A stretch of 54,235 bases of DNA from contig CAMWGV010000012.1 in NCBI GenBank assembly GCA_947173945.1, positions 1-54,235 on the forward strand. Reading direction: 5' to 3'. Below the pieces are notes generated by a model, which was given only the letters and a program-made list of their open reading frames with translations, had not been told where the DNA came from and ran no database searches. This DNA comes from an uncultured Lachnospiraceae bacterium. Its GTDB lineage: Bacteria; Bacillota; Clostridia; Lachnospirales; Lachnospiraceae. The position numbers and the translations under genes were made by a program. Below, in pieces: positions 25,913 to 36,231 of this stretch (position 1 is the first letter of the stretch; the number at the start of each line of letters is the position of its first letter).

Positions 25913-26761
25913 TTATTTTATAGTTTTTTTCGTATCTGTAATTACTAAAACTGCATCAATATTGGAAAAATCCACAGTTGGCGTAATGTATGCTGTCATT
26001 GTTAAATTGTTGGAGTCAAGGGCTATATCAGACACATATCCGATTGTAATACCTTGATGATAACGTTCTGATATATGAGAAGTAACTACCTTATCACCTA
26101 CGGATACTGCAGCGTCTTTATCTATATCAGTTGCTACAAGATAACCGTTTTGATATTGACTTAAGCTTCCTTCCACGGAACAAAGAGCATTTGACGGCAT
26201 AATCTTTGCACTTATTTTTGAATTATCATCTATAACTGCCCTGACCTTTGAGTATTCATCCTGACATTCAATGATTATTCCACAAAGTCCTTCACCCCCC
26301 ATAACATTTGCACCCGTAAAAAGTCCATCCTTTGTTCCCTTATCAATGTAAAAGGTTGAAAACCATGATGTGGAATCCTTTGCAAATACATGTGCAACTG
26401 TTTTATGAAACTCCGGATAATTCTCGTCAAGAGAATAGAGCAATCTTAACGTAGTCAGCTCGTCAAGCTTTCCCTGATAGATGGTTATCGTGCTTTTTGC
26501 TTCCTCAAGCTCCCTTTTTAATGCCTCATTTTCCGCAGTGAGCTTCTCGATTTCCTGTAAATTTTCAAGCTTGTCGTCTGTCCACAGACCTATGGAATTG
26601 ACACTGTTTTGAATCGGTATTATAAACTTACTTGTATATTTCTTTATCATAAGAACGCTGTCACTTGCAAAGTATGACATAACAAGCAAAACAACACATA
26701 TTATCGTAAGTACCAGAAGCAGATACTTAGGGCTTATATCTTTTTTTGAGTCGAATCTCAT
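25913..26761 (-). CDS. mreC: Rod shape-determining protein MreC
   Basis: This 282-residue bitopic protein has a membrane helix at about residues 14-32, a coiled coil around 65-105 (LQEIEKLTAENEALKRELEEA) and two beta-barrel domains with WFSTFYIDKGTKDGL, AKIMPS and GYLV. MreC organises PBP2 and RodA from outside the membrane. The gene overlaps the end of radC by ATGA. In many bacteria mreB precedes mreC; here radC does. Confidence 0.92.
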   Translation of the reverse strand: MRFDSKKDISPKYLLLVLTIICVVLLVMSYFASDSVLMIKKYTSKFIIPIQNSVNSIGLWTDDKLENLQEIEKLTAENEALKRELEEAKSTITIYQGKLDELTTLRLLYSLDENYPEFHKTVAHVFAKDSTSWFSTFYIDKGTKDGLFTGANVMGGEGLCGIIIECQDEYSKVRAVIDDNSKISAKIMPSNALCSVEGSLSQYQNGYLVATDIDKDAAVSVGDKVVTSHISERYHQGITIGYVSDIALDSNNLTMTAYITPTVDFSNIDAVLVITDTKKTIK

Positions 26762-27450
26762 CTTAATATTCCTCTCTCAAGCATACTAACGTAGCAGTTA
26801 TTTCCCACTATAATATGATCTGACAAATGAACACCAATCAGCATTCCTGCTTCGCATATCCTTTTTGTAGCTTCCATGTCAGCCTCACTGGGCTCAGGTA
26901 TTCCGGAAGGATGATTGTGTACAAGTACAATAAATACAGCCTCATATTTTAGTGCTTCTATATATATTTCACGGGGAGATATAATTGCATAGTTTACTGT
27001 CCCCTCAGAAATAAGCAGTTCCTTAATCAACATATGTGCAGTAGAAAAAAGCATAAGATATGTTTGTTCCTTTGTTGCATATTTACATTTTTCCATGAAA
27101 TATGCAGCAATAGAATCAGGGCTCGAAAAAGTAATATCCTCTCTCAACCTGCTTGCATTCATTCTCTTTGCCAGCTCTGTAACAGCCAGAAGCTGCGTCG
27201 CTTTTACATTGCCTACACCCTTAATAGACGTAAGCTCTTCCCTGCGTAAAAAGTTTAATCCATTCAGCCCCTTGTGATAAAAATGGGTATTGAGTATTCT
27301 GTGGGCTAAATCAACAGAGCTTGTATCACGCGTCCCATTTCTTAATATAACGGCGATAAGCTCTGCGTCGCTCAGTGACTCAATTCCATACAAAACTGCC
27401 TTTTCGTATGGTCGTTCACAGTCAGCAATGTCTTTAATTAAATTATTCAT
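26758..27450 (-). CDS. radC: RadC/JAB-domain protein
   Basis: This 230-residue protein has a helix-hairpin-helix-like N-terminus (LTSIKGVGNVKATQLLAV near residues 70-90). A C-terminal JAB1/MPN metalloprotease-like domain carries HNHPSGIPEPSEAD near residue 178, the expected zinc-binding pattern. The biochemical role of RadC is unsettled; the old DNA-repair assignment has been questioned. It is translationally coupled to mreC. Confidence 0.92.
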   Translation of the reverse strand: MNNLIKDIADCERPYEKAVLYGIESLSDAELIAVILRNGTRDTSSVDLAHRILNTHFYHKGLNGLNFLRREELTSIKGVGNVKATQLLAVTELAKRMNASRLREDITFSSPDSIAAYFMEKCKYATKEQTYLMLFSTAHMLIKELLISEGTVNYAIISPREIYIEALKYEAVFIVLVHNHPSGIPEPSEADMEATKRICEAGMLIGVHLSDHIIVGNNCYVSMLERGILR

Positions 27451-27486
27451 ATATTCCTTTCACCTCTCCGGGTATCAGGAAATAAT

Positions 27487-27747
27487 TTACAAAACTTTAT
27501 ATATAATTATACCAATAATTATGCCAATAATACTTGCAATATTGATTGTTATTGTAAGTCCGAATGTAAGTACCATTATACCAAGGTCAAGTACTATCGG
27601 TGATGAAAGACCAAATGTCTGTCCATAATTGAGCCAGCTAAGCCAGCTTATTCCACGGCACAGATATCCGATAAAACCACCAAGCACTATACCACTGAGT
27701 AATATAAGTAAAAAAGTCCATTTGCCTTTGTTTACAGCTCCTGCCAT
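27487..27747 (-). CDS. Small membrane protein, DUF4321-like
   Basis: This 86-residue protein has two hydrophobic segments (about 10-32 and 50-85) and the family-like pattern SPIVLDLGIMVLTFGLTITINIAS ending in a hydrophobic stretch (given here in shortened parts: VLDLG, LTFGLTI, IIGIIIGIIIYK). Length and pattern match DUF4321 proteins, which commonly sit next to radC/mreBCD in clostridia. The function is unknown. It has a clear ribosome site (GGAGGTAGCAT-ATG) and lies 31 bases after the PLP enzyme gene. Confidence 0.8.
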   Translation of the reverse strand: MAGAVNKGKWTFLLILLSGIVLGGFIGYLCRGISWLSWLNYGQTFGLSSPIVLDLGIMVLTFGLTITINIASIIGIIIGIIIYKVL

Positions 27748-27778
27748 ATGCTACCTCCAAATAAATTCTTTGTCTAGT

Positions 27779-29068
27779 CTACCATACAATAAGACCTTTT
27801 TCTACAATTTTTTGCAACGACATCATAATACCGTATTTTGCATGAGGGTATGTAAGTCCTCCCTGAAAATATACAGCATAAGGCTCTTTCATTGGTGCAT
27901 CTGCACTAAGCTCTATGGATGCGCCTGATACAAATGCGCCTGCCGCCATAATAACCTGACTGTCATATCCCGGCATATCCCACGGTATAGGCGTAACAAA
28001 GCTGTCAATCGGTGCTGCAGCCTGTATTCCCTCACAAAAGGCACACACAAGCTCCGGTTTTCCAAATTCAACTGCCTGTATTATATCGTATCGTTCCTGA
28101 ATTCCGTCAGGAACAGTCTTAAATCCAAGCTTCTCATATATGTTTGCAGCAAATATTGCTCCCTTTAAGGAAGCTGCTGTAACTGTAGGTGCAAGAAAAA
28201 GTCCCTGTGCAATATTTCTTGTTACTCCAAGAGAAGCACCAACCTCTTTTCCAAGTCCGGGAGTGGTAAGTCTGTATGCACAGTTTTCAACACACTCCTT
28301 CGTTCCGCAGATATATCCTCCTATTGGTGCAAGTCCACCACCCGGATTCTTGATGAGGGAACCTACAACAAGATCTGCCCCAACCTCTGACGGTTCAAGC
28401 TCCTCAACAAATTCACCATAACAGTTATCAACCATACATATAACATCAGGCTTGATGCCCTTGATAAATGAAATAAGCTCACCAATCCTTGCAACCGAAA
28501 GTGTAGGTCTTGTCTCGTAGCCCTTGGAACGCTGTATCTCTATCAGCTTTGTTCTTTCGTTAATGGCATTTTTAATTCCCTCATAATCAAAATCACCATT
28601 TGGAAGTAAATCTACTTTGTTAAATGTAATGCCATATTCTGCAAGTGAACCCTTGCTTTCCCTTATACCGATAACCCCCTCTAAGGTATCGTATACACGT
28701 CCTACAGGCGAAAGAATTTCGTCCCCCGGACGTAAATTTCCGGATAATGCAATGGAAAGGGCATGTGTTCCACATGTAATCTGCTGTCTTACAAGTGCGT
28801 CCTCCGTCTTGAAAACCTTTGCATATATTTCTTCAACAGCCTCTCTTCCACTGTCATTGTAACCATATCCGGTTGTCCCAAAAAGATGCTGTTCAGCAAG
28901 CTTTGCACTCTGCATTGCACGAAGTACCTTAATCTGATTCATCTCGGCCGTTTTATCAATCTCATTGAATCGGTCTTTTAAACTCTCCTCAATCTGATTA
29001 CAAAAATCATACACCTTTTCATCTATTCCAAGTTCCATGTAGTATTGTTTCATTGAATCCTGTGCCAT
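27779..29068 (-). CDS. PLP-dependent enzyme, methionine gamma-lyase/aluminium-resistance family (YnbB-like)
   Basis: This 429-residue fold-type I PLP enzyme has the cofactor region GTHALSIALSG and the Schiff-base lysine in VVGSLIKNPGGGLAP. Related proteins are annotated as aluminium resistance proteins or methionine gamma-lyase family proteins; the true substrate is not established. The gene lies 15 bases after miaA, a neighbourhood seen in many Firmicutes (miaA-hfq-ynbB), but hfq is not between them here. AGGAGG lies 6 bases before ATG. Confidence 0.87.
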   Translation of the reverse strand: MAQDSMKQYYMELGIDEKVYDFCNQIEESLKDRFNEIDKTAEMNQIKVLRAMQSAKLAEQHLFGTTGYGYNDSGREAVEEIYAKVFKTEDALVRQQITCGTHALSIALSGNLRPGDEILSPVGRVYDTLEGVIGIRESKGSLAEYGITFNKVDLLPNGDFDYEGIKNAINERTKLIEIQRSKGYETRPTLSVARIGELISFIKGIKPDVICMVDNCYGEFVEELEPSEVGADLVVGSLIKNPGGGLAPIGGYICGTKECVENCAYRLTTPGLGKEVGASLGVTRNIAQGLFLAPTVTAASLKGAIFAANIYEKLGFKTVPDGIQERYDIIQAVEFGKPELVCAFCEGIQAAAPIDSFVTPIPWDMPGYDSQVIMAAGAFVSGASIELSADAPMKEPYAVYFQGGLTYPHAKYGIMMSLQKIVEKGLIVW

Positions 29069-29083
29069 TGTAACCTCCTGGCA

Positions 29084-30034
29084 TTAAATAATGTGTTTAT
29101 CCGATAGTTGTTGTAACATAAACGTAAGCTGGTCTTCGGCATTGGAAAGAATATCCTTGTCAACCCATGTTACTTCCTTTTCACGCCGGAACCATGTAAG
29201 CTGCCTTTTTGCAAAATGTCTTGTATCTCTTTTGATAAGATAGATTGCTCTCTCAAGGCTGATTTCTCCTTCCAGATAATCCAGTATTTCCTTATAGCCT
29301 AAAGCCTGCATGGAAACCATCTGCCTGTTTACACTGTACTTTTCTTTCAGGTGCTTTACCTCATCGATAAGCCCCACTTCAAGCATCAAATCAACCCGTC
29401 GTTCGATTCTGTCATACAGAAGCTTTCTGTCGCAGTTTAAAACAAAGTATGCAAAATTGTAAGGAGAAACATTTTCCCTTTGGGTTTCATTATGTTCCGA
29501 TATTTTCTTTCCTGTCTGTTCGTAATATTCCAATGCCCGTATTACTCTTTTATAATTGTTTGGATGAATACTGTCTGCTGATTTTGGGTCAACATCCTTC
29601 AGGAGCCCATGTATATAATCCGCTCCCTTTTCCTCATGTAAGCGCTCATATTTTTTTCTTATGTCATCTCCTGTTGTATCATCAAAGGAAATGTCATATA
29701 CAACAGACTGTATATAAAAGCCTGTTCCTCCAACAATGATTGGTATTTTCCTCCTACTGTATATTTCATCCATAGCCTTACAGCAAAGTTCCTGAAACAA
29801 AGCAATATTAAATGATTCATCCGGCTCCAATATATCAATAAGATAATGTGGGATATCCTGCATTTCGGCCTTAGATATTTTGGCTGAACCTATATCCATA
29901 TGTTTATATACCTGAACGGAATCCGCCGATATAATTTCACCATTTATTTTTTTTGCAAGCTCAATGGAAAGCTCCGTTTTTCCAACTGCTGTGGGACCTG
30001 TTATAATTACAAGCGGCTTTTTCATAATTTCCAT
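29084..30034 (-). CDS. miaA: tRNA dimethylallyltransferase
   Basis: This 316-residue protein has the P-loop GPTAVGKTEL near residues 13-22, SADSVQVYKHMDIGSAK and GGTGFYIQS. It transfers a dimethylallyl group to N6 of A37 in tRNAs reading U-starting codons. MiaB, encoded by the first gene of this operon, then methylthiolates the same base. It follows mutL after a 77-base gap with no clear promoter or hairpin. Confidence 0.95.
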   Translation of the reverse strand: MEIMKKPLVIITGPTAVGKTELSIELAKKINGEIISADSVQVYKHMDIGSAKISKAEMQDIPHYLIDILEPDESFNIALFQELCCKAMDEIYSRRKIPIIVGGTGFYIQSVVYDISFDDTTGDDIRKKYERLHEEKGADYIHGLLKDVDPKSADSIHPNNYKRVIRALEYYEQTGKKISEHNETQRENVSPYNFAYFVLNCDRKLLYDRIERRVDLMLEVGLIDEVKHLKEKYSVNRQMVSMQALGYKEILDYLEGEISLERAIYLIKRDTRHFAKRQLTWFRREKEVTWVDKDILSNAEDQLTFMLQQLSDKHII

Positions 30035-30111
30035 AAATGTCCTCTATACTATAAAACTAAAATGTGTATTTTTCATGTCTGCAAGACTGGTCTGTCCATA
30101 TCTTTTTACAT

Positions 30112-32055
30112 CTATACAATTCTTTTGAATTTCTTTTCAAGCTCCTGCTCACTTATGGATATAATTGTCGGTCTTCCGTGAGGACATGTATATGGATTCT
30201 CCAGACTCAGAAGCTTATCAATCAGTGCATTTGCTTCGGGCAGACTGATTTGGGTATTTCCCTTTATTGCCGCCTTACATGCCATAGTGGAAAGCTTCTT
30301 TATGAATATATCATCTGTTATATATCCTGAGTTGTTAATCAGCGAGCCCACAAACTCCATAAACATCTGTCTTCCATGTATTCCGTAAATATTGGATGGA
30401 ACTGCATTAATTTTAAACTCATTCCCACCAAATTCCACGATATCATAACCTATTTTCATAAACATATCATAATGATCAAGTATCGCCTGATGTTCTGCAT
30501 ATGTAACGGTAATAATCATAGGTGGCATAAGCTGCTGTGATAAAACCTCCCTGCCCTTAAGCGTGCTCATAAGCTCTTCATATTTCACCTTTTCATGGGC
30601 AGCATGCTGATCCATGATGTACAGATTTTTTTCATATTCCATAAGCCAGTATGTACCAAATACCTGCCCGATAATCCTATGCTTTTCCTTTGCCTTCGGT
30701 GTGAGAAAATCATCATCAAACATGCTTACCTGCCCGTTGGACGAAGCAGCATATTGTACGCCCTTATCCCTCATTACGGAGTTTTCAATTTGCTCAGCAT
30801 AATTAAGCGGCTCCGGCACATTTTCTTCACTTTTCTTAATCTTTTCCTCGTTTTTCTTTAAGGATTCCAGTATTTTGTATGTAGGACTGTATTTTCCTGC
30901 CCTGATATCCGGCTTAGGAGTATGATGTTCTGTCCTTTCAATCTCATGTGATTTGGTTGCCTTAGGAGTATATTTCTCCATTCTGTTAACCTCATAAGGC
31001 TCTGCCGGTTTCGGCTTTTTGTCAGTGCTTTCCTTTTGTGTACTGACAGGAGTCGTTTCCTTTGGAATAATTTCCTTTCCATTTAAAGCATCCCTTATTG
31101 TGTGAGTAATTACCTCAAACAACTGCTTCTCATTGTCATATTTAAATTCCATCTTTGTCGGATGTACATTTATGTCACATTTTTCTGTAGGAAGCTCAAT
31201 ATTAAGTACGGTAAACGGGAACTTGTGCTGCATAACAAAGGTCTTATAGCCTTCCTCAATTGCCCTGTTTACCACATTACTCCTTATGAATCTGTTATTT
31301 ACAAAATAGGTCTCCAGCCCTCTGTTTCCACGTGCAATAAATGGCTTTCCAATATATCCGCCTATTTTAATTTCGCTGTCCTCATAGCTCACCGCAATAA
31401 GGTTGGATGTTATATCCCTTCCAAATAGCTCATAAATCGTATTTTTTAAATCTCCATTTCCCGAACTGCTTATTTTTGCCTGACCATTTACAATAAGCTT
31501 AAGGGAAATGTCCGGATGCGAAAGTGCTATTCTTAACACTAAATCCGCAATATAGGAAGCTTCCGTCATGGAGGACTTTAAGAATTTTTTTCTTGCCGGT
31601 GTATTGTAAAAAAGGTTTCTTACAACGATTGTTGTACCCTCTGGCACCCCAATCTCTTTCAGCTCCTCCTCAACGCCTCCGTTTATAACATATTTTACTC
31701 CTGTTATGGAGCCCGCAGTTTTCGTCACCATCTCACACTGTGATACGGCAGCTATTGTAGAAAGTGCTTCTCCTCTGAATCCCAGCGATGTAATGTAAGA
31801 CAAATCCTCCACCGTTTCAATTTTGCTGGTGGCATGGCGTAAATATGCTGTTTTCACCTGCTCCTTTGGTATGCCACATCCATTATCCGTCACTCGTATA
31901 AAGGAAAGACCTCCCTCCTTTATTTCCACTGTTATAGCAGTCGAGCCGGCATCAATGGAGTTTTCCAGAAGCTCCTTAACAACCGACGACGGACGCTCAA
32001 TAACCTCGCCTGCAGCTATCTTATCTATAGTTGTCTGGTCAAGCAATTTAATCAT
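30112..32055 (-). CDS. mutL: DNA mismatch repair protein MutL
   Basis: This 647-residue protein has an N-terminal GHKL ATPase domain with IAAGEV, ENSIDAG, DNGCGI and GFRGEAL, and then a Lys/Glu/Pro-rich linker of about 130 residues (340-470). A C-terminal endonuclease domain follows with DQHAAHEKVKYEE near residue 483 and CPHGRPT at the end. The metal-binding DQHA motif marks an endonuclease-competent MutL as in organisms without MutH. It starts 7 bases after mutS. Confidence 0.95.
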   Translation of the reverse strand: MIKLLDQTTIDKIAAGEVIERPSSVVKELLENSIDAGSTAITVEIKEGGLSFIRVTDNGCGIPKEQVKTAYLRHATSKIETVEDLSYITSLGFRGEALSTIAAVSQCEMVTKTAGSITGVKYVINGGVEEELKEIGVPEGTTIVVRNLFYNTPARKKFLKSSMTEASYIADLVLRIALSHPDISLKLIVNGQAKISSSGNGDLKNTIYELFGRDITSNLIAVSYEDSEIKIGGYIGKPFIARGNRGLETYFVNNRFIRSNVVNRAIEEGYKTFVMQHKFPFTVLNIELPTEKCDINVHPTKMEFKYDNEKQLFEVITHTIRDALNGKEIIPKETTPVSTQKESTDKKPKPAEPYEVNRMEKYTPKATKSHEIERTEHHTPKPDIRAGKYSPTYKILESLKKNEEKIKKSEENVPEPLNYAEQIENSVMRDKGVQYAASSNGQVSMFDDDFLTPKAKEKHRIIGQVFGTYWLMEYEKNLYIMDQHAAHEKVKYEELMSTLKGREVLSQQLMPPMIITVTYAEHQAILDHYDMFMKIGYDIVEFGGNEFKINAVPSNIYGIHGRQMFMEFVGSLINNSGYITDDIFIKKLSTMACKAAIKGNTQISLPEANALIDKLLSLENPYTCPHGRPTIISISEQELEKKFKRIV

Positions 32056-32062
32056 ATCAGTC

Positions 32063-34705
32063 CTATCCTCTCAATCTTTCCTTTAATTCCTGAAGATAAA
32101 GCATTGCCTTCATCGGTGTCATATTATCTAAGTCAAGGTTTTTAAGCTCATTTGCAACAGACATTTCAATTGGTGAAGAAAAAAGTGACATTTGCTCATA
32201 GGAAGATTCTTTCTTTTTCTGTTCCATGTCATTATCTTTACTTCGTATTTTGGTTTCAATTTCCTTCGCCTTTAGGGCAAGATCAGAATCAATCAGTTGA
32301 TCACAGATCTCTCTTGCCCGGATAAGCACCTGTTCCGGTACACCGGCGAGCCTTGCAACCTGAATACCATAGCTTCTGTCAGCTCCACCCTTAATAATCT
32401 TTCTCAAAAATACTATGGACTCTCCGTCCTCTTTTACAGCGATACAATAATTGTTAACAGAGGACAATTTTCCCTCAAGCTCTGTCAGCTCGTGATAATG
32501 CGTGGCAAACAGCGTTTTTGCACCTAAGATATCTTTGTCAGCAATATATTCTACCACAGCCCATGCAATACTGAGTCCGTCAAAGGTGGACGTTCCACGT
32601 CCAATTTCATCCAGTATAATAAGACTATTATGGGTTGCATTTCTTAAAATGTTTGCAACCTCATTCATTTCTATCATAAAGGTTGACTGGCCTGATGCAA
32701 GATCATCCGATGCGCCTACCCTCGTAAATATTCTGTCACAAAGTCCGATATTGGCATATCCGGCAGGAACAAAGGAACCAATCTGTGCCATCAGCACAAT
32801 AAGTGCCGTTTGACGCATATATGTTGATTTTCCTGCCATATTAGGACCTGTTATAATAGATATGCGGCTCATGGAATTATCAAGAAACGTATCGTTGTCA
32901 ACAAAATTACCGTCTCCGATGACCTTTTCCACAACAGGATGTCTGCCGTTTTTTATATCAATTATTCCGTCCGTGTTTATTTCAGGCTTAACATAGTGAT
33001 TTTTAACTGCAACATAGGAAAGGGAAGCCAACGCATCTAACTCTGCAATGTAATGTGCCGTATTTTTAACACGCTTAACAGTTTCCCCAAGCTTGTCCCG
33101 AAGATTTACATACATCTCATACTCAAGACCATAAAGTCTGTCCTCAGCTCCGAGAATAGTATTTGACAGTTCATCAAGCTCGTCAGTCGTATATCGTTCC
33201 GCATTTGCCAGTGTCTGCTTCCGAATGAAATAGTCAGGGACCTGATTCTTAAAGGAATTTGTAACCTCGAAATAATAACCAAATATCTTGTTATATTTTA
33301 TCCTCAGATTTTTAATTCCGGTTTTATTGCGCTCTTTTTCTTCCAGCTCGGCAAGCCATCCTTTACAGTTTGTTTTTGCATCCTTAAGTCTGTCAATCTG
33401 GCTGTCATATCCTTGCTTAAATATCCCGCCTTCCTTAATCGTAATGGGAGGCTCCTCCTCTATCGCAGAATCAATCAGCTCGTATAAGTCATCGAGTGTG
33501 TCTAAATCTTCATATATCCACTTAAATCTTGGAGCTTCAAGCTCTTTCAAAAGATTTTTAATATCCGGAAGATATCGGATAGAATTTTTAAATGCAAGTA
33601 AATCACGTGGATTTGCTGTCTTTAAGGTAATCCTTGCAATCAGTCTCTCTAAATCATAAATGGAATTCAGGTATTCTCTGAGCTCCTCCCTGGTTATCAT
33701 TGCAACATTTAAGTTTTCGATTGATACAAGCCTGTCCTCTATGGCTTCCTGATCCATAAGCGGTTGTTCAACGTATTCCCGCAAAAGCCTTGCGCCCATA
33801 GCAGTCTTTGTTTTATCCAACACCCACAGCAGGGAACCTTTTTTCTGTTTGTCTCTGATTGTTTCGGTAAGTTCAAGATTTCTTCTCGTTGAGGCATCAA
33901 TAACCATATAAGAGTCTACAGAATAAATATTAATACTGTTAATATGCGCCAGACTATTCATCTGTGTATCATACAAATATTGAAGTAATGCACCTGATGC
34001 AGATACCATGACAGGAAAATCTGACAGACCTAGTCCCTGAAGGCTATTTACACTAAAATGTTTTTTTAACAGTCTTTCAGTGTTATCAAAATCAAAATAA
34101 TAGCTGTCAACAACAGATTTTGTAATAGAAAGCTTGTCAATAGTAAAGCTTAATCCATCTGCCGAAAAGTCAAAGTCTTCCCTGCATATAAGCTCTGATG
34201 GCTGATATTTATTAAGCTCGTCCACCACTTTGTCTGCAGACCGGACCATGCATGTTTTAAAAATACCCGTAGATAAATCCGTTACCGCAATTCCATACTG
34301 GCTTTTTCCACTGCATATGCACATAATGTAATTATTTTTACCATCGTCAAGAAGCTCCGTTGACATGTTTGTTCCCGGAGTTACTATTTTTATTACCTCT
34401 CGCTTTACAAGACCCTTTGCAAGACGTGGGTCTTCCACCTGCTCACCTATGGCAACCTTATAGCCTTTTTCCACAAGCCGGTTTATATATGTATCAGCAG
34501 CATGAAAGGGAACACCACACATAGGTGCTCTCTCCTCCAAACCGCATTCCTTTCCTGTCAGGGTGATTTCAAGCTCCTTTGATGCAAGCAGTGCATCATC
34601 AAAAAACATTTCATAAAAATCGCCTACCCTGTAAAATAAAATACAGTCCTTATGCTGCTCCTTTGTTGCAAGATATTGCTCCATCATAGGAGAAAGCTTA
34701 GCCAC
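32063..34705 (-). CDS. mutS: DNA mismatch repair protein MutS
   Basis: This 880-residue protein has the mismatch-binding FYE at residues 30-32, the Walker A motif GPNMAGKST near 620, Walker B (LILDEIGRGTS) and a C-terminal clamp-binding-like segment (YEQMSLF). It detects mismatches and recruits MutL from the next gene. The start codon is GTG with AGGTGA upstream, 34 bases after the miaB stop. Confidence 0.96.
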   Translation of the reverse strand: MAKLSPMMEQYLATKEQHKDCILFYRVGDFYEMFFDDALLASKELEITLTGKECGLEERAPMCGVPFHAADTYINRLVEKGYKVAIGEQVEDPRLAKGLVKREVIKIVTPGTNMSTELLDDGKNNYIMCICSGKSQYGIAVTDLSTGIFKTCMVRSADKVVDELNKYQPSELICREDFDFSADGLSFTIDKLSITKSVVDSYYFDFDNTERLLKKHFSVNSLQGLGLSDFPVMVSASGALLQYLYDTQMNSLAHINSINIYSVDSYMVIDASTRRNLELTETIRDKQKKGSLLWVLDKTKTAMGARLLREYVEQPLMDQEAIEDRLVSIENLNVAMITREELREYLNSIYDLERLIARITLKTANPRDLLAFKNSIRYLPDIKNLLKELEAPRFKWIYEDLDTLDDLYELIDSAIEEEPPITIKEGGIFKQGYDSQIDRLKDAKTNCKGWLAELEEKERNKTGIKNLRIKYNKIFGYYFEVTNSFKNQVPDYFIRKQTLANAERYTTDELDELSNTILGAEDRLYGLEYEMYVNLRDKLGETVKRVKNTAHYIAELDALASLSYVAVKNHYVKPEINTDGIIDIKNGRHPVVEKVIGDGNFVDNDTFLDNSMSRISIITGPNMAGKSTYMRQTALIVLMAQIGSFVPAGYANIGLCDRIFTRVGASDDLASGQSTFMIEMNEVANILRNATHNSLIILDEIGRGTSTFDGLSIAWAVVEYIADKDILGAKTLFATHYHELTELEGKLSSVNNYCIAVKEDGESIVFLRKIIKGGADRSYGIQVARLAGVPEQVLIRAREICDQLIDSDLALKAKEIETKIRSKDNDMEQKKKESSYEQMSLFSSPIEMSVANELKNLDLDNMTPMKAMLYLQELKERLRG

Positions 34706-34739
34706 TTCATCACCTATCCTTTCAGTAGTTTAAAAGATT

Positions 34740-36191
34740 TTATATCTGTTCGCCTATAAAATAAAATCCTTTACACGTATCAAGTCTCACATTAACAATC
34801 TGACCAATCAGACTTTGATCTCCCTTAAAATGAACGGTTATATTCTCACCTGTTCTTCCGGTTAAAAGCCGACTGTCCTGATGATTTATCTCTTCCACTA
34901 AAACATCCTTGCACTTACCCTCATATCTTTTTATTTGATTATTTGAAATTGTATTTACCCGTTCAAGCAATCGGTTAAACCTATCCTTTACAACATCTGC
35001 AGCTATCTGATTATCCATAGCTGAAGCAGGTGTACCGGTTCTTTTCGAATATATAAATGTAAATGCCTGATCAAATTTAACCTTTTCCACTACATCAAGA
35101 GTCTCCTGAAAATCCTCCTCGGTTTCTCCTGGGAATCCAACCATAATGTCAGTTGTAAGTGATATATCCGGCATGGCTGCTCTTATTTTTTCAACAAGTG
35201 CAAGATAATGCTCCTTCGTATATCTTCTGTTCATTTTATTAAGTATGACTGATGAACCCGCCTGAACCGGAAGATGAAGATGCTTGCAAATCTTATCATT
35301 AGTCGCCATAACCTCTATAAGCTCATCCGAAAGATCCTTTGGATGGCTTGTCATAAATCTGACACGCTCAAGCTTTGGAATCTGGCATACCATTTCCAAA
35401 AGCTCTGGGAACGTAATTTGCGAATCATCATCAATCTGGACAATTTTTCCATCCGTATAGTCGAATACTTTGCCGTAGGAGTTTACATTCTGCCCAAGCA
35501 GCATAACTTCTTTTACACCACGATCGGTAAGCTTTTTGATTTCATCTAATATTTCATCCGGCTTTCTGCTTTTTTCCCTGCCTCTTACATAGGGAACAAT
35601 ACAATATGTGCAAAAATTATTGCATCCGAACATAATATTAACGCCGGACTTAAAACTATACTTTCTCTTTTGAGGCAGCGATTCTACTGTCTGTTCGCTT
35701 TTTTCAAGTATTTCAATAACCTGTTTTTTAGTGTTCAAGTGTGTATTTAAAAGCTCTGCCAGCTTATATATGTTATGTGTTCCGAATATAACATCAACAA
35801 AACCGTATTTCTGCTTTATTGTTTCTATAACGTGTGGCTCCTGCATCATACAGCCGCACAAACATATAATCATGTCCGGATTATTTTGCTTCAGGTTTTT
35901 CAGATGACCCAAATGTCCATAAAGCTTTTGGTTGGCATTTTCCCTTACGGTACATGTATTGTATATCACAATATCAGACTTCTCGTCCTCCTGCTCACTG
36001 AAACCAATAACATCTAAAATACCCTTTAATTTTTCGGAATCATGGGAATTCATCTGACACCCGAAGGTCGTTACACAATATGTTAATTCACGATTCTTTT
36101 TAGCCCTGATATCAAAAAACTGTTCTTTGCACAAATTTATGAAATAATATTGTCGGTCTGGTTCCATAACAGGAATCCCATTTGTATCCAT
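34740..36191 (-). CDS. miaB: tRNA-2-methylthio-N6-dimethylallyladenosine synthase
   Basis: This 483-residue radical-SAM methylthiotransferase has an N-terminal UPF0004 domain with three Cys (FGCQMN, NTCTVRENA, CLCGCM). The radical-SAM cluster is CNNFCTYC, and a C-terminal TRAM domain ends near KGFYFIGEQ. It acts on the product of MiaA. An in-frame TTG at 36260 would add 23 residues, but that TTG is the first base triplet of the -35 box. I therefore chose the ATG at 36191 with AGAGG 10 bases upstream. It is the first gene of the long operon. Confidence 0.95.
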   Translation of the reverse strand: MDTNGIPVMEPDRQYYFINLCKEQFFDIRAKKNRELTYCVTTFGCQMNSHDSEKLKGILDVIGFSEQEDEKSDIVIYNTCTVRENANQKLYGHLGHLKNLKQNNPDMIICLCGCMMQEPHVIETIKQKYGFVDVIFGTHNIYKLAELLNTHLNTKKQVIEILEKSEQTVESLPQKRKYSFKSGVNIMFGCNNFCTYCIVPYVRGREKSRKPDEILDEIKKLTDRGVKEVMLLGQNVNSYGKVFDYTDGKIVQIDDDSQITFPELLEMVCQIPKLERVRFMTSHPKDLSDELIEVMATNDKICKHLHLPVQAGSSVILNKMNRRYTKEHYLALVEKIRAAMPDISLTTDIMVGFPGETEEDFQETLDVVEKVKFDQAFTFIYSKRTGTPASAMDNQIAADVVKDRFNRLLERVNTISNNQIKRYEGKCKDVLVEEINHQDSRLLTGRTGENITVHFKGDQSLIGQIVNVRLDTCKGFYFIGEQI

Positions 36192-36231
36192 ATATGATAT
36201 TCCTCTCATAATAATTTTTTTCAACTGAATA

